Numbered from the stretch's first letter, positions 8,650 to 17,504 are shown. The stretch: 64,000 nt of DNA from Chitinophaga dinghuensis (GCF_003259435.1 NZ_QLMA01000001.1:806001-870000); one strand, 5' to 3'. Program-made: numbers and translations. Notes: generated by a model not told the origin, from the letters alone.

Positions 8650-8657
8650 TCATTGCT

Positions 8658-9062
8658 ATGCTGAAATACTTATTGGCAGGAACTGCCTTCGGAATAATAT
8701 TAGTCAAAGCTGAACTGGTGAGCTGGTTCAGGATACAGGAGATGTTCAGACTGCAATCATTTCATCTGTATGGCATCATCGGAAGCGCGGTGTTGACAGG
8801 CATGTTGTCTATATGGCTGATTAAAAAGTTTGGTATCCGTACTATTGGCGGAGAGAAAATTAATATACCAGATAAGAAATTTAATAAAGGAAATATCTAC
8901 GGTGGATTAATATTTGGTTTAGGATGGGCGCTAACCGGCGCTTGTCCGGGGCCGTTGTTAGCGCAGGCTGGTGGTGGCGCTACTGTTATAGCGGTAACAT
9001 TACTAAGCGCTATTGCCGGAACATGGGTCTATGGCCGATTTAGAGAGAAGCTCCCTCATTAA
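8658..9062 (+). CDS. YeeE/YedE-family membrane protein, second half (PmpB-like)
   Basis: This is a 134-residue membrane protein. I chose ATG 8658 (MLKYLLAGTAFGIIL) because the upstream extension of the frame overlaps the previous gene and makes no sense as protein. The YeeE/YedE signature is FGLGWALTGACPGPLLAQAG with its conserved Cys. It should pair with the preceding 190-residue half to form one transporter. The TAA stop is embedded in the left arm of a very long terminator hairpin. Confidence 0.87.
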   Translation: MLKYLLAGTAFGIILVKAELVSWFRIQEMFRLQSFHLYGIIGSAVLTGMLSIWLIKKFGIRTIGGEKINIPDKKFNKGNIYGGLIFGLGWALTGACPGPLLAQAGGGATVIAVTLLSAIAGTWVYGRFREKLPH

Positions 9063-9106
9063 ACAAAACAGCCTGTGTCGACTGACACAGGCTGTTTTGT
9101 TTAATG
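9057..9106 (+). terminator. 23-bp perfect inverted repeat terminator overlapping the stop codon
   Basis: Arms 9057-9079 and 9084-9106 pair perfectly over 23 bp with a 4-nt GACT loop. The core AACAGCCTGTGTC is followed on the right arm by TTTTGTTT, which acts as the T tract. The left arm includes the last codon and the TAA (9060-9062) of the transporter gene. It separates the sulfur operon from the bacilliredoxin genes. Confidence 0.88.
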
Positions 9107-9216
9107 AGAAATTATGGGAAACGACTTCTACCTATAACCTTTTACAATTACGAAATGTTATAGTCTTTGATATTTCGATTTACCTTATTTTTTCATCCCC
9201 CTCAAAAACGAAAGTT

Positions 9217-9636
9217 ATGCCTTACTCTCCTTTATTAATCAAACCTTTCAAGGACGAACTGACCTCTATTGGTGTGAAGGAATTATTAACTCCTGAAGAT
9301 GTTGATAAGGCGTTAGATCAGCCTGGCACTACACTGGTGGTAGTTAATAGTGTTTGCGGCTGTGCTGCCGGCATTGCCCGCCCTGCTGTAAGGAAATTAC
9401 TGGATGATGAGTCCGGCCATAAACCTGACCGTATCGTTACTGTATTTGCAGGACAAGAGCTGGAAGCCACTGCCCGTTTTAGGCAACACATTGCTGACAT
9501 TCCTCCTTCCTCACCCAGCTTTGCATTGTTTAAAGACAAGGAACTTATATACTTTATTCCCAAACATAGGATTGAAAGCAGGGATGCCAATGCTGTAGCA
9601 TCTGACTTGCTGTCAGTTTTTGAAGAATACGCTTAG
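9217..9636 (+). CDS. BrxA/BrxB-type bacilliredoxin, tandem copy 1
   Basis: This is a 139-residue thioredoxin-fold protein of the YphP/YqiW (bacilliredoxin) family. The active site is the family-specific CGC, C47-G-C49 in NSVCGCAAGIARPA. IPPSSPSFALFKDKE and HRIESRDANAV are also conserved. Family members remove bacillithiol from mixed disulfides, and bacillithiol is known in Bacteroidota. I chose ATG 9217 because the following copy starts with the same MPYSPLLIKPFKDE; the longer upstream frame runs back into the transporter terminator. Its position after a persulfide operon suggests a role in thiol redox repair. Confidence 0.9.
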   Translation: MPYSPLLIKPFKDELTSIGVKELLTPEDVDKALDQPGTTLVVVNSVCGCAAGIARPAVRKLLDDESGHKPDRIVTVFAGQELEATARFRQHIADIPPSSPSFALFKDKELIYFIPKHRIESRDANAVASDLLSVFEEYA

Positions 9637-9717
9637 AAACTTAATATAAAAAGGCCGTCTCTACTTAGTAAAGATTTATCATTCACCCTATTTTTTCACC
9701 CCTCAAAAACTGATGTT

Positions 9718-10143
9718 ATGCCTTATTCTCCTTTATTAATCAAACCTTTCAAGGATGAAATCGTAGATGCAGGTGTTAAGGAATTACTTACTGCTGCAGA
9801 TGTCGACAAGGTGATGGCACTGAATGGTACCACGCTGGTGGTAGTCAACAGTGTTTGTGGTTGTGCTGCAGGTGTGGCCCGTCCGGCGATTAGGAAACTT
9901 ATGGAGGATGATTCCGTTAAGAAACCTGATCGCATTGTTACCGTATTCGCAGGCCAGGACCTGGAAGCAACTGCAAAGTTCAGAAGTTATATCCCCGATA
10001 TTCCTCCTTCTTCACCAAGCATTGCGCTGTTTAAGGATAAAGAAATAGTATATTTCCTTCCTAAATTCAGAATTGAAAGTCGTGATGCCAATGCTGTGTA
10101 CAACGACATTGTGAGCGCATTGGAAGAATTGGTGGCGGGATAA
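9718..10143 (+). CDS. BrxA/BrxB-type bacilliredoxin, tandem copy 2
   Basis: This is a 141-residue paralogue of the preceding gene with the same start (MPYSPLLIKPFKDE), the same CGC active site (NSVCGCAAGVARPA) and the same RIESRDANAV C-terminal motif. Differences cluster at residues 15-36 and at the C-terminus (EELVAG instead of EEYA). Both CGC motifs are intact, so both copies are probably active. They may have diverged in protein partners. It lies 81 nt after copy 1 and is followed by a bidirectional terminator. Confidence 0.9.
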   Translation: MPYSPLLIKPFKDEIVDAGVKELLTAADVDKVMALNGTTLVVVNSVCGCAAGVARPAIRKLMEDDSVKKPDRIVTVFAGQDLEATAKFRSYIPDIPPSSPSIALFKDKEIVYFLPKFRIESRDANAVYNDIVSALEELVAG

Positions 10144-10161
10144 TCATAATCATAAAAATAG

Positions 10162-10195
10162 AAACGCCGTCTCTACTTAGTGGAGACGGCGTTTT
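10162..10195. terminator. Bidirectional terminator between bacilliredoxin 2 and GH3
   Basis: A 12-bp stem (AAACGCCGTCTC / GAGACGGCGTTT, 10162-10173 with 10183-10194) encloses a 9-nt loop. T tracts lie on both sides (TTTTATT on plus, a T-rich run on minus). It lies 18 nt after the bacilliredoxin stop and 2 nt from the end of the convergent GH3 gene, so it serves both. Confidence 0.88.
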
Positions 10196-10196
10196 A

Positions 10197-12539
10197 TTAT
10201 TTTGCTGCCAGTACCGGCTTTACTTTCTCTACTATCATTTCCTTATCCACCCGAAGTGTAGCGGTTTGTCGCACATCCGTTGCAGAAGCGGAGAGTTGTA
10301 GGGTATATATCCCGGGAGACACGATCCATGCAGACCTGCTTTCGTCAAACCAAGCCAGGTCCATCGCCGTAATCCCAAATTGTAAATTATCCTTTTCTCC
10401 TGGTTGTAATAATTTGGTTTTCGCAAAAGCTTTTAACTCTTTAGCCGGCCTTCCTGCTTTTATAGCCGGCGACTGTACATATAACTGCACGACCTCTTTA
10501 CCAGCCTTCTTTCCGCTATTTCCCACTGTAATACTCACTTTAACAGGCGCCACATAAACAGGACTGCTCAAACGTAACTGGCTATACGAAAAAGTAGTAT
10601 AAGATAACCCATGTCCGAATGGATAAGCCACCGATATATTTTTAGTAGTGTAATAACGATATCCTACATAGATATCTTCCGTGTAGGTAATTTCCGATGG
10701 CTTGCCCATCAATGGATTCGCGCCGGAATTATCTGCGCCTGGTATTTCTTTTCCGGGGAAATTATCTGCGGAAGGAACATCTGTGTAGTTAAGAGGGAAG
10801 GTAGCTGCCAGTTTCCCGGAAGGATTGACATTACCATTCAGCACATCTACCATGCAACTGCCGCCTTCCTGGCCAGGCTGCCAGGCAAGGAGAATGGCAT
10901 CTGCCATGTCGCGCCAACTGGCCGTTTCAATAACTCCATCAATATTCAACACAACGATGACCTTTTTATTTTGTGCATGGAAAGCGCGACTAATACTTTC
11001 CAATAAAGCGATTTCATCTTTTCTTAGATTGAAATCATCCGCTACTTTTCTATCGGAACCCTCGCCGGCATTACGTCCCAGGGTGATAACCGCCGCGTCC
11101 ATATATTTAGCGAGGCGGCCAATAGTTTCTGTATCCAACTGTAATTCCGGAATGGCCGGTGGTGTACCGAACAGGGAATGCGATTTAGGTTGCTCTGCTA
11201 ACTGGTTAGTGATATATTTACTGTACTCTGTCTGCAATCCGGCATCCAATACAAAACCTCCTTGCAGCATGGCCTTATCCAGGTCCGTTACATACGCCTT
11301 GAAAACCCCGCCGCTGCCCGTTCCTCCGGCAATAATCCGATAGGAGGTCACGCCGAATAAAGCAATTTTTCCAGGCGCTCCCACAGGTAATGCATTTTCA
11401 TTTTTCAACAGCACCATACTTTCTGCACCAGCTCTGCGCGCAATAGCTGCACTAGCTGCCAGATCCGGTTTATCGGTATAAGCATATTTCCTGAAAGTAG
11501 GAGATTGTAAGATTAACTGTAATATGCCCGCTACATTTTCATCTAATACTTTCATTGGCACTGTTCCTTGTTTTACCGCTGCCAGCAGGGCGTCCGACTG
11601 TGCCGCATAACCTGGCATCAGGAGATTGTTGTACGCCAGTAACTGTTTGACAGGATCTTTACCGCCATACCAGTCAGTCATCACAATACCGTTATACTTC
11701 CATTCGTCGCGCAGTACGCTTTTCAGCAAGCCAGGATATTCGGACGCATACGTACCGTTGATGAAATTGTAGGACGACATGACGGTCCATGGTTTGGCGG
11801 TCTTAATGGCCAATTGAAAATTGCGCAGATAGATTTCCCGGAGCGCTCTTTCGCTGACATGGGTATTCATCTGCATGCGATTGAACTCCTGATTATTGGC
11901 AGCAAAATGTTTAACAGAAACGCCTACACCGGCAGATTGCACACCGCGTACCATGGCGGCAGCAACGAGTCCCGAAAGAACCGGGTCTTCCGAATAATAT
12001 TCAAAATTACGTCCACCCAATGGATTGCGCTGTATATTCATACCTGGCGCCAGTAATACGTCAATTCCATACTCCAGCGCTTCGCGGCCCATCGCTTTTC
12101 CTACCTGCGTTACCAGAGCAGTATCCCAGGAGGAAGCCAACAAAGTAGCTACAGGAAAGGCTGTAGCATAATAGGTATGCGTAGTGTCATGATGCCTGAC
12201 AGGGGAAATACGTATGCCCGCAGGACCATCCGTAAAAGTGAGAGAAGGAATACCTAATCTTGGAATGGCATGCGTTCTGCCGGAGGCCCCCGGTACTTTT
12301 TCCGGTACGGCATCATCAGCAGGATTGCCAGGAGGTAAAATGCCCGGTGGTAACCCTTCTATATGCAGGCCCATGCCCGTAACAATACTGACCTTTTCTT
12401 CGACGGTCATGGCCGCGATGACCCGCGGGATACTCTGTTTGTCTGTAAGTCTGATATGGTTGCGATCCTGTGCCATCGTATTTACTGTAACAGATAACAG
12501 TACAGGGATGGACATACGTTGGAGTAACTTGTGTAGCAT
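10197..12539 (-). CDS. GH3 beta-glucosidase, secreted
   Basis: This is a 780-residue enzyme with a signal peptide ending near NTMAQ. Its layout is standard GH3. The N-terminal (beta/alpha)8 barrel holds VKHFAANNQE and nucleophile D289 in GIVMTDWYGG. The C-terminal alpha/beta sandwich includes RNAGEGSDR and LAWQPGQEGG. A fibronectin type III-like domain lies at the end (YPFGHGLSYTTFSYSQL, then KEVVQLYVQSP). It probably releases glucose from oligosaccharides made by the nearby GH16/GH30 enzymes, although other beta-glycosides are possible. It lies 48 nt downstream of a 2-hydroxyacid dehydrogenase gene on the same strand and may share its transcript. Confidence 0.93.
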   Translation of the reverse strand: MLHKLLQRMSIPVLLSVTVNTMAQDRNHIRLTDKQSIPRVIAAMTVEEKVSIVTGMGLHIEGLPPGILPPGNPADDAVPEKVPGASGRTHAIPRLGIPSLTFTDGPAGIRISPVRHHDTTHTYYATAFPVATLLASSWDTALVTQVGKAMGREALEYGIDVLLAPGMNIQRNPLGGRNFEYYSEDPVLSGLVAAAMVRGVQSAGVGVSVKHFAANNQEFNRMQMNTHVSERALREIYLRNFQLAIKTAKPWTVMSSYNFINGTYASEYPGLLKSVLRDEWKYNGIVMTDWYGGKDPVKQLLAYNNLLMPGYAAQSDALLAAVKQGTVPMKVLDENVAGILQLILQSPTFRKYAYTDKPDLAASAAIARRAGAESMVLLKNENALPVGAPGKIALFGVTSYRIIAGGTGSGGVFKAYVTDLDKAMLQGGFVLDAGLQTEYSKYITNQLAEQPKSHSLFGTPPAIPELQLDTETIGRLAKYMDAAVITLGRNAGEGSDRKVADDFNLRKDEIALLESISRAFHAQNKKVIVVLNIDGVIETASWRDMADAILLAWQPGQEGGSCMVDVLNGNVNPSGKLAATFPLNYTDVPSADNFPGKEIPGADNSGANPLMGKPSEITYTEDIYVGYRYYTTKNISVAYPFGHGLSYTTFSYSQLRLSSPVYVAPVKVSITVGNSGKKAGKEVVQLYVQSPAIKAGRPAKELKAFAKTKLLQPGEKDNLQFGITAMDLAWFDESRSAWIVSPGIYTLQLSASATDVRQTATLRVDKEMIVEKVKPVLAAK

Positions 12540-12587
12540 AGGGAACGATATCTTCTTCCCTAATATACTTTTTTTAAAGCATATTTT

Positions 12588-13547
12588 CTACTCCTGGATA
12601 AGATTCGGCAATGGTGTTCCTTGTATGGCTGCAATCACATTTTCCGCAGCCAGACTAGCCATAGCATTGCGGGTACCGCTGGTGGCAGATCCGATATGTG
12701 GCAAAATGGCGACAGTAGGTAGTCTTAATAGCGGACTATCAGGACTCATAGGTTCCGGGTTCGTAACATCCAAACCCGCTCCCCAGATAAGACCTTCCTG
12801 TATCGCTTCATATAAGGCGGTTTCATCATGAATAGCGCCTCTGGCAGTATTGATGAAAATGGCCCCTGGCTTCATTTTACGGAAAATATCTTTGGTGAAG
12901 ACCCCGCGTGTAGCGGCTGTGAGTGCAGTATGCACACTGAGTACATCGCTTTGCTCCAGCAGTTCTTCAAAGGAAACATAGCGTGCGCCAAATTCTTTTT
13001 CTGCGGCCATATTTCTCCTGCGATTATTGTAGATCAACTTCATATCAAAAGCACGGGAACGTTTGGCGAGTACTGTACCTATCTGGCCTAAACCCCAGAT
13101 ACCGAGGGTTTTCCCTTCCAGGTCAATGCCCAGATTAGCAGTTGGGTCAGAGAATCCCCATTCATGTTGTAATATGCGCTGATGCATAAAGAAGGCCTTC
13201 CTGGCTACTGCCTGCATGAGGAGAAAGGCTATATCGGCAGTGGATTTGCTGGGAATACCCGGCACATTGGTAACAGGAATACCCAGTTCCCTCGCTGCCG
13301 CAACATCGATGTTATCATATCCGGCAGACATGAGAGCTATCAGTTTCAGATGGGTGACTTTCTCCAGAAAGGGCCTTGGCATTGGTTTTCCACCGGCGTA
13401 ATACAGTACGTCATAATCCTGTAGCTGGTCGGCCAGCTCGTCTGGCGACAAATTTCTTCTCTCTTTCCATTCGGTAACGTTGATGCCTGCACGCTCCATT
13501 AAAATACGGCCCTCGGCCGGTATCACTCTCGTTGCAAAAACCTTCAT
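12588..13547 (-). CDS. D-2-hydroxyacid dehydrogenase (glyoxylate/hydroxypyruvate reductase type)
   Basis: This is a 319-residue NAD(P)-dependent enzyme. I chose the start at 13547 (MKVFATRVIPAEG) because the 12-residue upstream extension overlaps the promoter. The Rossmann motif is GIWGLGQIGTVLAKR. The catalytic Arg lies in NTARGAIHDE, the Glu in the LDVTNPEPM region, and the His in LPHIGSAT. The PHIGSAT ending is typical of the GRHPR/glyoxylate reductase group. It reduces glyoxylate or hydroxypyruvate, or acts on a related 2-keto acid. The divergent neighbour encodes a secreted GH89 enzyme; no direct pathway link is evident. Confidence 0.9.
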   Translation of the reverse strand: MKVFATRVIPAEGRILMERAGINVTEWKERRNLSPDELADQLQDYDVLYYAGGKPMPRPFLEKVTHLKLIALMSAGYDNIDVAAARELGIPVTNVPGIPSKSTADIAFLLMQAVARKAFFMHQRILQHEWGFSDPTANLGIDLEGKTLGIWGLGQIGTVLAKRSRAFDMKLIYNNRRRNMAAEKEFGARYVSFEELLEQSDVLSVHTALTAATRGVFTKDIFRKMKPGAIFINTARGAIHDETALYEAIQEGLIWGAGLDVTNPEPMSPDSPLLRLPTVAILPHIGSATSGTRNAMASLAAENVIAAIQGTPLPNLIQE

Positions 13548-13580
13548 AGCAAAAAATATTGGTGGCTGTGGAATTTGCAA

Positions 13581-13588
13581 CAAAGATA
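13581..13588 (-). promoter_or_regulatory. -7 promoter element TATCTTTG for the dehydrogenase gene
   Basis: This is a perfect TAnnTTTG match on the minus strand, giving a predicted leader of about 30 nt. It is back to back with the GH89 promoter in a 113-bp divergent region. Confidence 0.55.
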
Positions 13589-13634
13589 GTGCCTCCCCGG
13601 TTTACACTGGTTTAACAAAAATAAAAGCATTTTA

Positions 13635-13642
13635 TACCTTTG
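13635..13642 (+). promoter_or_regulatory. -7 promoter element TACCTTTG for the GH89 gene
   Basis: This is a perfect TAnnTTTG match with a TTTA at 13611-13614, 20 bp upstream, in the -33 position (consensus TTTG). The predicted leader is about 14 nt, without a Shine-Dalgarno sequence. Confidence 0.6.
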
Positions 13643-13660
13643 GTAGCTAACAGTGAATCA

Positions 13661-15736
13661 ATGAGAAAACGTTTTCTGACGCTTATACTGCTGCTATTCG
13701 CCGCAGTATCCACTTATGCCGCCGATTTTGCAGGCGTGCGCGCTCTGGCTGCACGCAGGGTGCCCTGGCTGGAAAAGTCCCTGATACTCCAGCAAATTGC
13801 TGGTGAAAAGGGAAAGGAAATTTTTGAGCTGAGTACTTCCGGGAATAAACTGATTATCAAGGCATCTACTGCCAGTGCCGCCGCGGAAGGGCTCAACTGG
13901 TACCTGAAATATTATTGTAATAGATCAATGTCCCATATGGGAGACAACTTGTCGCCTGTAAGCCCCTTGCCCCAAATAGCAGCGCCGGTGCAGATTTTCA
14001 CGGAAATGCCGGTGCGTTATGCGTTAAATTATTGCACCATCAGCTATACCATGAGTTTCTACAGTTGGGCTGACTGGCAGCATGAACTGGACTGGATGGC
14101 ATTGAATGGTGTGAATGTAATGCTGGCAACGGTAGGAACAGAAGCTATTTGGCAGCGCACCTTGCAGCGACTGGGCTACACCCCGGAAGAAGCGCGCGCT
14201 TTTGTTGCCGGACCTGGTTTTACCGCCTGGTGGCTGATGGGGAATCTGGAAGGCTGGGGCGGTCCCGTCTCCCAACAAATGATTAATCAACAGGAAGAAT
14301 TGCAACATAAGATCCTTGGCCGTATGAAAGAACTGGGCATAGCGCCGGTTTTACAGGGATTTTATGGTATGATTCCCGTTAATATGAAAGAAAAGCTGCA
14401 TTTGGATAAAGTGGTGCCGCAGGGGAAATGGGCCGGCGGATTCCAGCGTCCTGATTTTCTGCTGCCGCAAGACAGCCAGTACGCGAAAATTGCCGGGATC
14501 TATTACGATGAGATGAAACGTACTTATGGTAAGGATATCCAATACTTAGCCGGCGATCCTTTCCATGAAGGTGGTAATGCAAAAGGGCTGGATGTCACCG
14601 CTGCGGCTAAAGGTATTCAGGAGGCTATGCAAGAGGCATTTCCAGGCGTAACCTGGGTATTGCAGGGATGGCAGGCAAATCCGAAAACAGCACTGCTGGC
14701 CGGATTGGATAAATCAAAAGTACTGGTACAGGAACTGTTCGGAGAGAATACCGCCAATTGGGAATCCCGCAAAGGATACGAGCAAACGCCGTTTATTTGG
14801 TGTACGGTTACCAATTTTGGCGAAAAACTGGGCTTATATGGCAAATTACAGCGTTATGCAGATGAGGTGTACAGGGCATCCACAGGGCCGTACAAACATC
14901 TAATGCGTGGAGCAGGTATTATGCCGGAAGGAATTCATAATAATCCGGTTATTTATCAGTTGGTGCTGGAGCTCCCATGGCATCAGGAGCATGTAGTGGT
15001 AAAAGACTGGATAACTGCATATGTGCGTTCCCGTTATGGCAGTGAAAATACCCACGTAGAAGAGGCATGGCAGCAATTTGTAGCCACTTGCTACAGCAGC
15101 TTTGATAAATACCAGGAAGGGCCAACAGAATCTATTTTCACCGCCAGACCTACTACTGATACAACTCGCCCGGTTTCTACCTGGGGCACCAGACACAGGA
15201 ATTATGATACCGCCGCTTTCCGGCAGGGAGTAGCGCAATTCCTCGCCGTCGGGCCTGCAATGAAGCGTAGCGAGACTTATCAAATCGATGCGATCGACTT
15301 TCAGAGACAGGTGAATTCCAATAGAGGAGAGTACTTATATACGCAAATGATTACTGCATGGAAGAACAGTGACGCGCCGGCATTACATGATTACGCGAAT
15401 CTATTTCTCCAGCAGATGCAGCAACAGGATAGCTTGTTGTCTACCAATAAACATTTCCGACTGGATACCTGGTTGAATTCCGCGATGGCAATGGGTAGTA
15501 CATCCGCTGAAAAAAAACAGCTGAAAAGAAATGCGAAAGTACAACTCACTTATTGGGGGCCAGATAATCCTGATACAGATCTGCATGAATACGCCAATAA
15601 GGAATGGGGTGGACTGATGAAAGAGTTATATATCCCCCGTTGGAAATTATTTACGGATGATCTCTTCCATTCAAAAGAGAGGGCATCGCATCCGGTGAAC
15701 TTCTTCCAATTTGAAAAAGAATGGACAGAAAAGTGA
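13661..15736 (+). CDS. GH89 alpha-N-acetylglucosaminidase (NAGLU-like), secreted
   Basis: This is a 691-residue enzyme. ATG 13661 begins a good signal peptide (MRKRFLTLILLLFAAVSTYA); an in-frame TTG upstream overlaps the promoter. The N-terminal small domain (residues about 22-115) precedes the barrel with MNLEGWGGPV-like (here GNLEGWGGPV) and GFYGMIPV. The two catalytic glutamates are E303 in GDPFHEGGN and E423 in IMPEGIHNNP. The C-terminal all-helical domain follows (WLNSAMAMGSTSAEKKQ, LTYWGPDNPDTDLHEYANKE). GH89 enzymes cleave terminal alpha-N-acetylglucosamine from host glycans such as heparan or mucin. It is a single-gene unit with its own promoter and terminator. Confidence 0.94.
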   Translation: MRKRFLTLILLLFAAVSTYAADFAGVRALAARRVPWLEKSLILQQIAGEKGKEIFELSTSGNKLIIKASTASAAAEGLNWYLKYYCNRSMSHMGDNLSPVSPLPQIAAPVQIFTEMPVRYALNYCTISYTMSFYSWADWQHELDWMALNGVNVMLATVGTEAIWQRTLQRLGYTPEEARAFVAGPGFTAWWLMGNLEGWGGPVSQQMINQQEELQHKILGRMKELGIAPVLQGFYGMIPVNMKEKLHLDKVVPQGKWAGGFQRPDFLLPQDSQYAKIAGIYYDEMKRTYGKDIQYLAGDPFHEGGNAKGLDVTAAAKGIQEAMQEAFPGVTWVLQGWQANPKTALLAGLDKSKVLVQELFGENTANWESRKGYEQTPFIWCTVTNFGEKLGLYGKLQRYADEVYRASTGPYKHLMRGAGIMPEGIHNNPVIYQLVLELPWHQEHVVVKDWITAYVRSRYGSENTHVEEAWQQFVATCYSSFDKYQEGPTESIFTARPTTDTTRPVSTWGTRHRNYDTAAFRQGVAQFLAVGPAMKRSETYQIDAIDFQRQVNSNRGEYLYTQMITAWKNSDAPALHDYANLFLQQMQQQDSLLSTNKHFRLDTWLNSAMAMGSTSAEKKQLKRNAKVQLTYWGPDNPDTDLHEYANKEWGGLMKELYIPRWKLFTDDLFHSKERASHPVNFFQFEKEWTEK

Positions 15737-15746
15737 TCTGAACGAC

Positions 15747-15781
15747 AAAAAAGGAGCAATCAACGATTGCTCCTTTTTTTA
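15747..15781 (+). terminator. Rho-independent terminator after GH89
   Basis: A 15-bp stem (core GGAGCAATC / GATTGCTCC with flanking A and T runs, 15747-15761 with 15765-15779) has a 3-nt loop and a long T tract, 10 nt after the stop. Confidence 0.9.
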
Positions 15782-16010
15782 TTTTTCGGTTAATACTAGA
15801 TTACTTCAAAGTTTTATCAGATTATGATTCTTCCTTTGTAGGATTGTCTGTGAATCAGGAATGTGTAATTATTACCACAAAATATTTCCTTCAAAGAGGA
15901 ATATTTGCAACAATACCTATACTGCTTTGTTGTAATATGGGGACAGGCGGGAGGCATGAAATTTGAAATTACGCGATGTATAACTGTCATCATTTAATAG
16001 TCTGGATTGC
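15782..16010. other. Intergenic leader region before the glycosyltransferase
   Basis: These 229 bp hold no ORF. The only structure seen is a near-palindrome at 15878-15907, AAATATTTCCT facing AGGAATATTTG around a 6-nt centre, 104 bp before the next start. No TAnnTTTG element is evident close to the gene. The near-palindrome could be an operator or a hairpin. Confidence 0.35.
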
Positions 16011-17504
16011 ATGAATGAGTCATCGACTAACCTGATCGGCTACACTAAAACTGATCGCTGGATATTTTCGGCTGTATGCATTATTGCATTGCTGCGGATT
16101 TCATGTATCTGGTTGATGGGATTAATGCCGCAGGATGCATACTATTATTTTTACGGGCAACATCCGGCATTATCTTACTTTGATCATCCGCCGGCAGTGG
16201 CCTGGCTTACGAGAATATTTACAACGATTTTCGGGCGTCATGCATTTGCCATAAAGTTAGGCGATACGGTTGTCACGATGTTGACAGTTTGGACTTTTTA
16301 TGTGTTGGCGAAAAAGTTTCTTAGTCTGCACAGAAGCTGGAATGCATTGTTATTATTGTTTTCCACTTTGATGGTCACTATCTTGTCGTTGGTTACGACG
16401 CCGGATGTGCCATTGATGTTGTTTTGGACGGTATCATTAATTTGCTTGTATAAGGCGATCTTTGAAGATAAGCCACAATGGTGGATCTGGACAGGTTTGG
16501 CGATGGGGCTGGCATTTGACAGTAAGTACACCGCAGTGTTATTGCCTATGGGGACAGTTTTATTTTTACTGCTGTCTGGTCGCAATCGACGTTGGCTAAT
16601 TTCGCCGTGGTTTTATGGGGCGGTGGTCGTCTTTGTACTGGCTATCTCTCCGGTCATTATCTGGAATGTCGGGAATCATTTCGCCTCTTTTCGTTTTCAA
16701 TCTTCTGAAAGGGCGCATGATATTGAAGTGAACTGGCTGGATGTGCTTGGGGTAATCGGGCATCAGTCGGCCATATTATTACCAGTTTTGTTTTTCGGGA
16801 TATGCTATTACCTGTGGAAAGCGTTACGACGCTACGGACTACGCTGGTGGCGGGTTCCGGATAAGGAGTTATGGTTGTTATGTTACTTTCTTCCTTTGTT
16901 TTTGGGATTTTTTTTAATCTCGCCTCTTTATTGGGTAAAACTAAACTGGATGATGCCTGCGTATATAACTGGGATCATTTGGGTAAGCGTATGGTTAGGG
17001 AAGCGATGGCTGCGTTGGCAATATATCTTTTCCCTGGTAGTACACCTGGCGCTGGCTGTAGAAATTCTGTTTTACCCGGTACCGGTGAAGTCGGATGATA
17101 CCTGGGCCGGATGGGAGGGATTAGGCGAACAAATGCAACAAGTATCCTCGAATTATCCTGCTGATTTTATTTTCTCTGCCGATGATTATAAAACAAGCGC
17201 AATGCTCAACTTTTATCTGGGTAGGATGGTTTATTCTCAGGAGATAATTGGCAAGAGAGCGCTGGAGTTTGATTTTATTGGTACAGATCTGAATAAATTA
17301 AAAGGCAGAAATGCCCTCTTTATAAACTCGCTGACTGATGTGAACGACGATACCGATGAACAAGCATTTGTGAAAGAGTTACAACCGTTCTTCAGCAGTA
17401 TAGAACAAATACCGCCTATCGTGGTAAAGCAACATGGCAAAGTTATCAGGAAGTTCCTGGTGTTCAGATGTATGGATTATCATCCGCCTGAACATTCCAA
17501 TTAA
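16011..17504 (+). CDS. Polytopic membrane glycosyltransferase, PMT/ArnT-like (GT-C fold)
   Basis: This is a 497-residue integral membrane protein with about ten hydrophobic segments between residues 15 and 360 and a soluble C-terminal tail (about 365-497). Residues 38-65 hold the family-type first periplasmic loop (LMPQDAYYYFYGQHPALSYF, DHPP), where the Asp near residue 40 would be catalytic. This resembles PMT_2 enzymes, which move a sugar from a polyprenyl phosphate donor to lipid A, protein or a glycan. The donor and acceptor cannot be told from the sequence. The gene stands alone. Confidence 0.82.
   Translation: MNESSTNLIGYTKTDRWIFSAVCIIALLRISCIWLMGLMPQDAYYYFYGQHPALSYFDHPPAVAWLTRIFTTIFGRHAFAIKLGDTVVTMLTVWTFYVLAKKFLSLHRSWNALLLLFSTLMVTILSLVTTPDVPLMLFWTVSLICLYKAIFEDKPQWWIWTGLAMGLAFDSKYTAVLLPMGTVLFLLLSGRNRRWLISPWFYGAVVVFVLAISPVIIWNVGNHFASFRFQSSERAHDIEVNWLDVLGVIGHQSAILLPVLFFGICYYLWKALRRYGLRWWRVPDKELWLLCYFLPLFLGFFLISPLYWVKLNWMMPAYITGIIWVSVWLGKRWLRWQYIFSLVVHLALAVEILFYPVPVKSDDTWAGWEGLGEQMQQVSSNYPADFIFSADDYKTSAMLNFYLGRMVYSQEIIGKRALEFDFIGTDLNKLKGRNALFINSLTDVNDDTDEQAFVKELQPFFSSIEQIPPIVVKQHGKVIRKFLVFRCMDYHPPEHSN

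Larger units (their letters stand above)
9183..10181 (+). repeat. Tandem duplication of a promoter-bacilliredoxin-terminator unit
   Basis: Two roughly 500-bp units each contain a similar T-rich upstream stretch (CTATTTTTTCA / TTATTTTTTCA, then CTCAAAAAC), a bacilliredoxin gene, and the 16-nt sequence GCCGTCTCTACTTAGT after the stop (9654-9669 and 10166-10181). In the second unit this 16-mer is the left arm and loop of a good terminator. In the first unit the right arm has decayed to AAAGATTTA, so the first terminator is lost and the copies can be co-transcribed. The proteins are about three quarters identical by eye. Confidence 0.8.

Noticed and set aside
9013-9216. N-terminal extension of bacilliredoxin copy 1 to base 9013
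   Set aside because: It would read through the transporter gene's end and the 23-bp terminator; copy 2 shows that the natural start is MPYSPLL at 9217.
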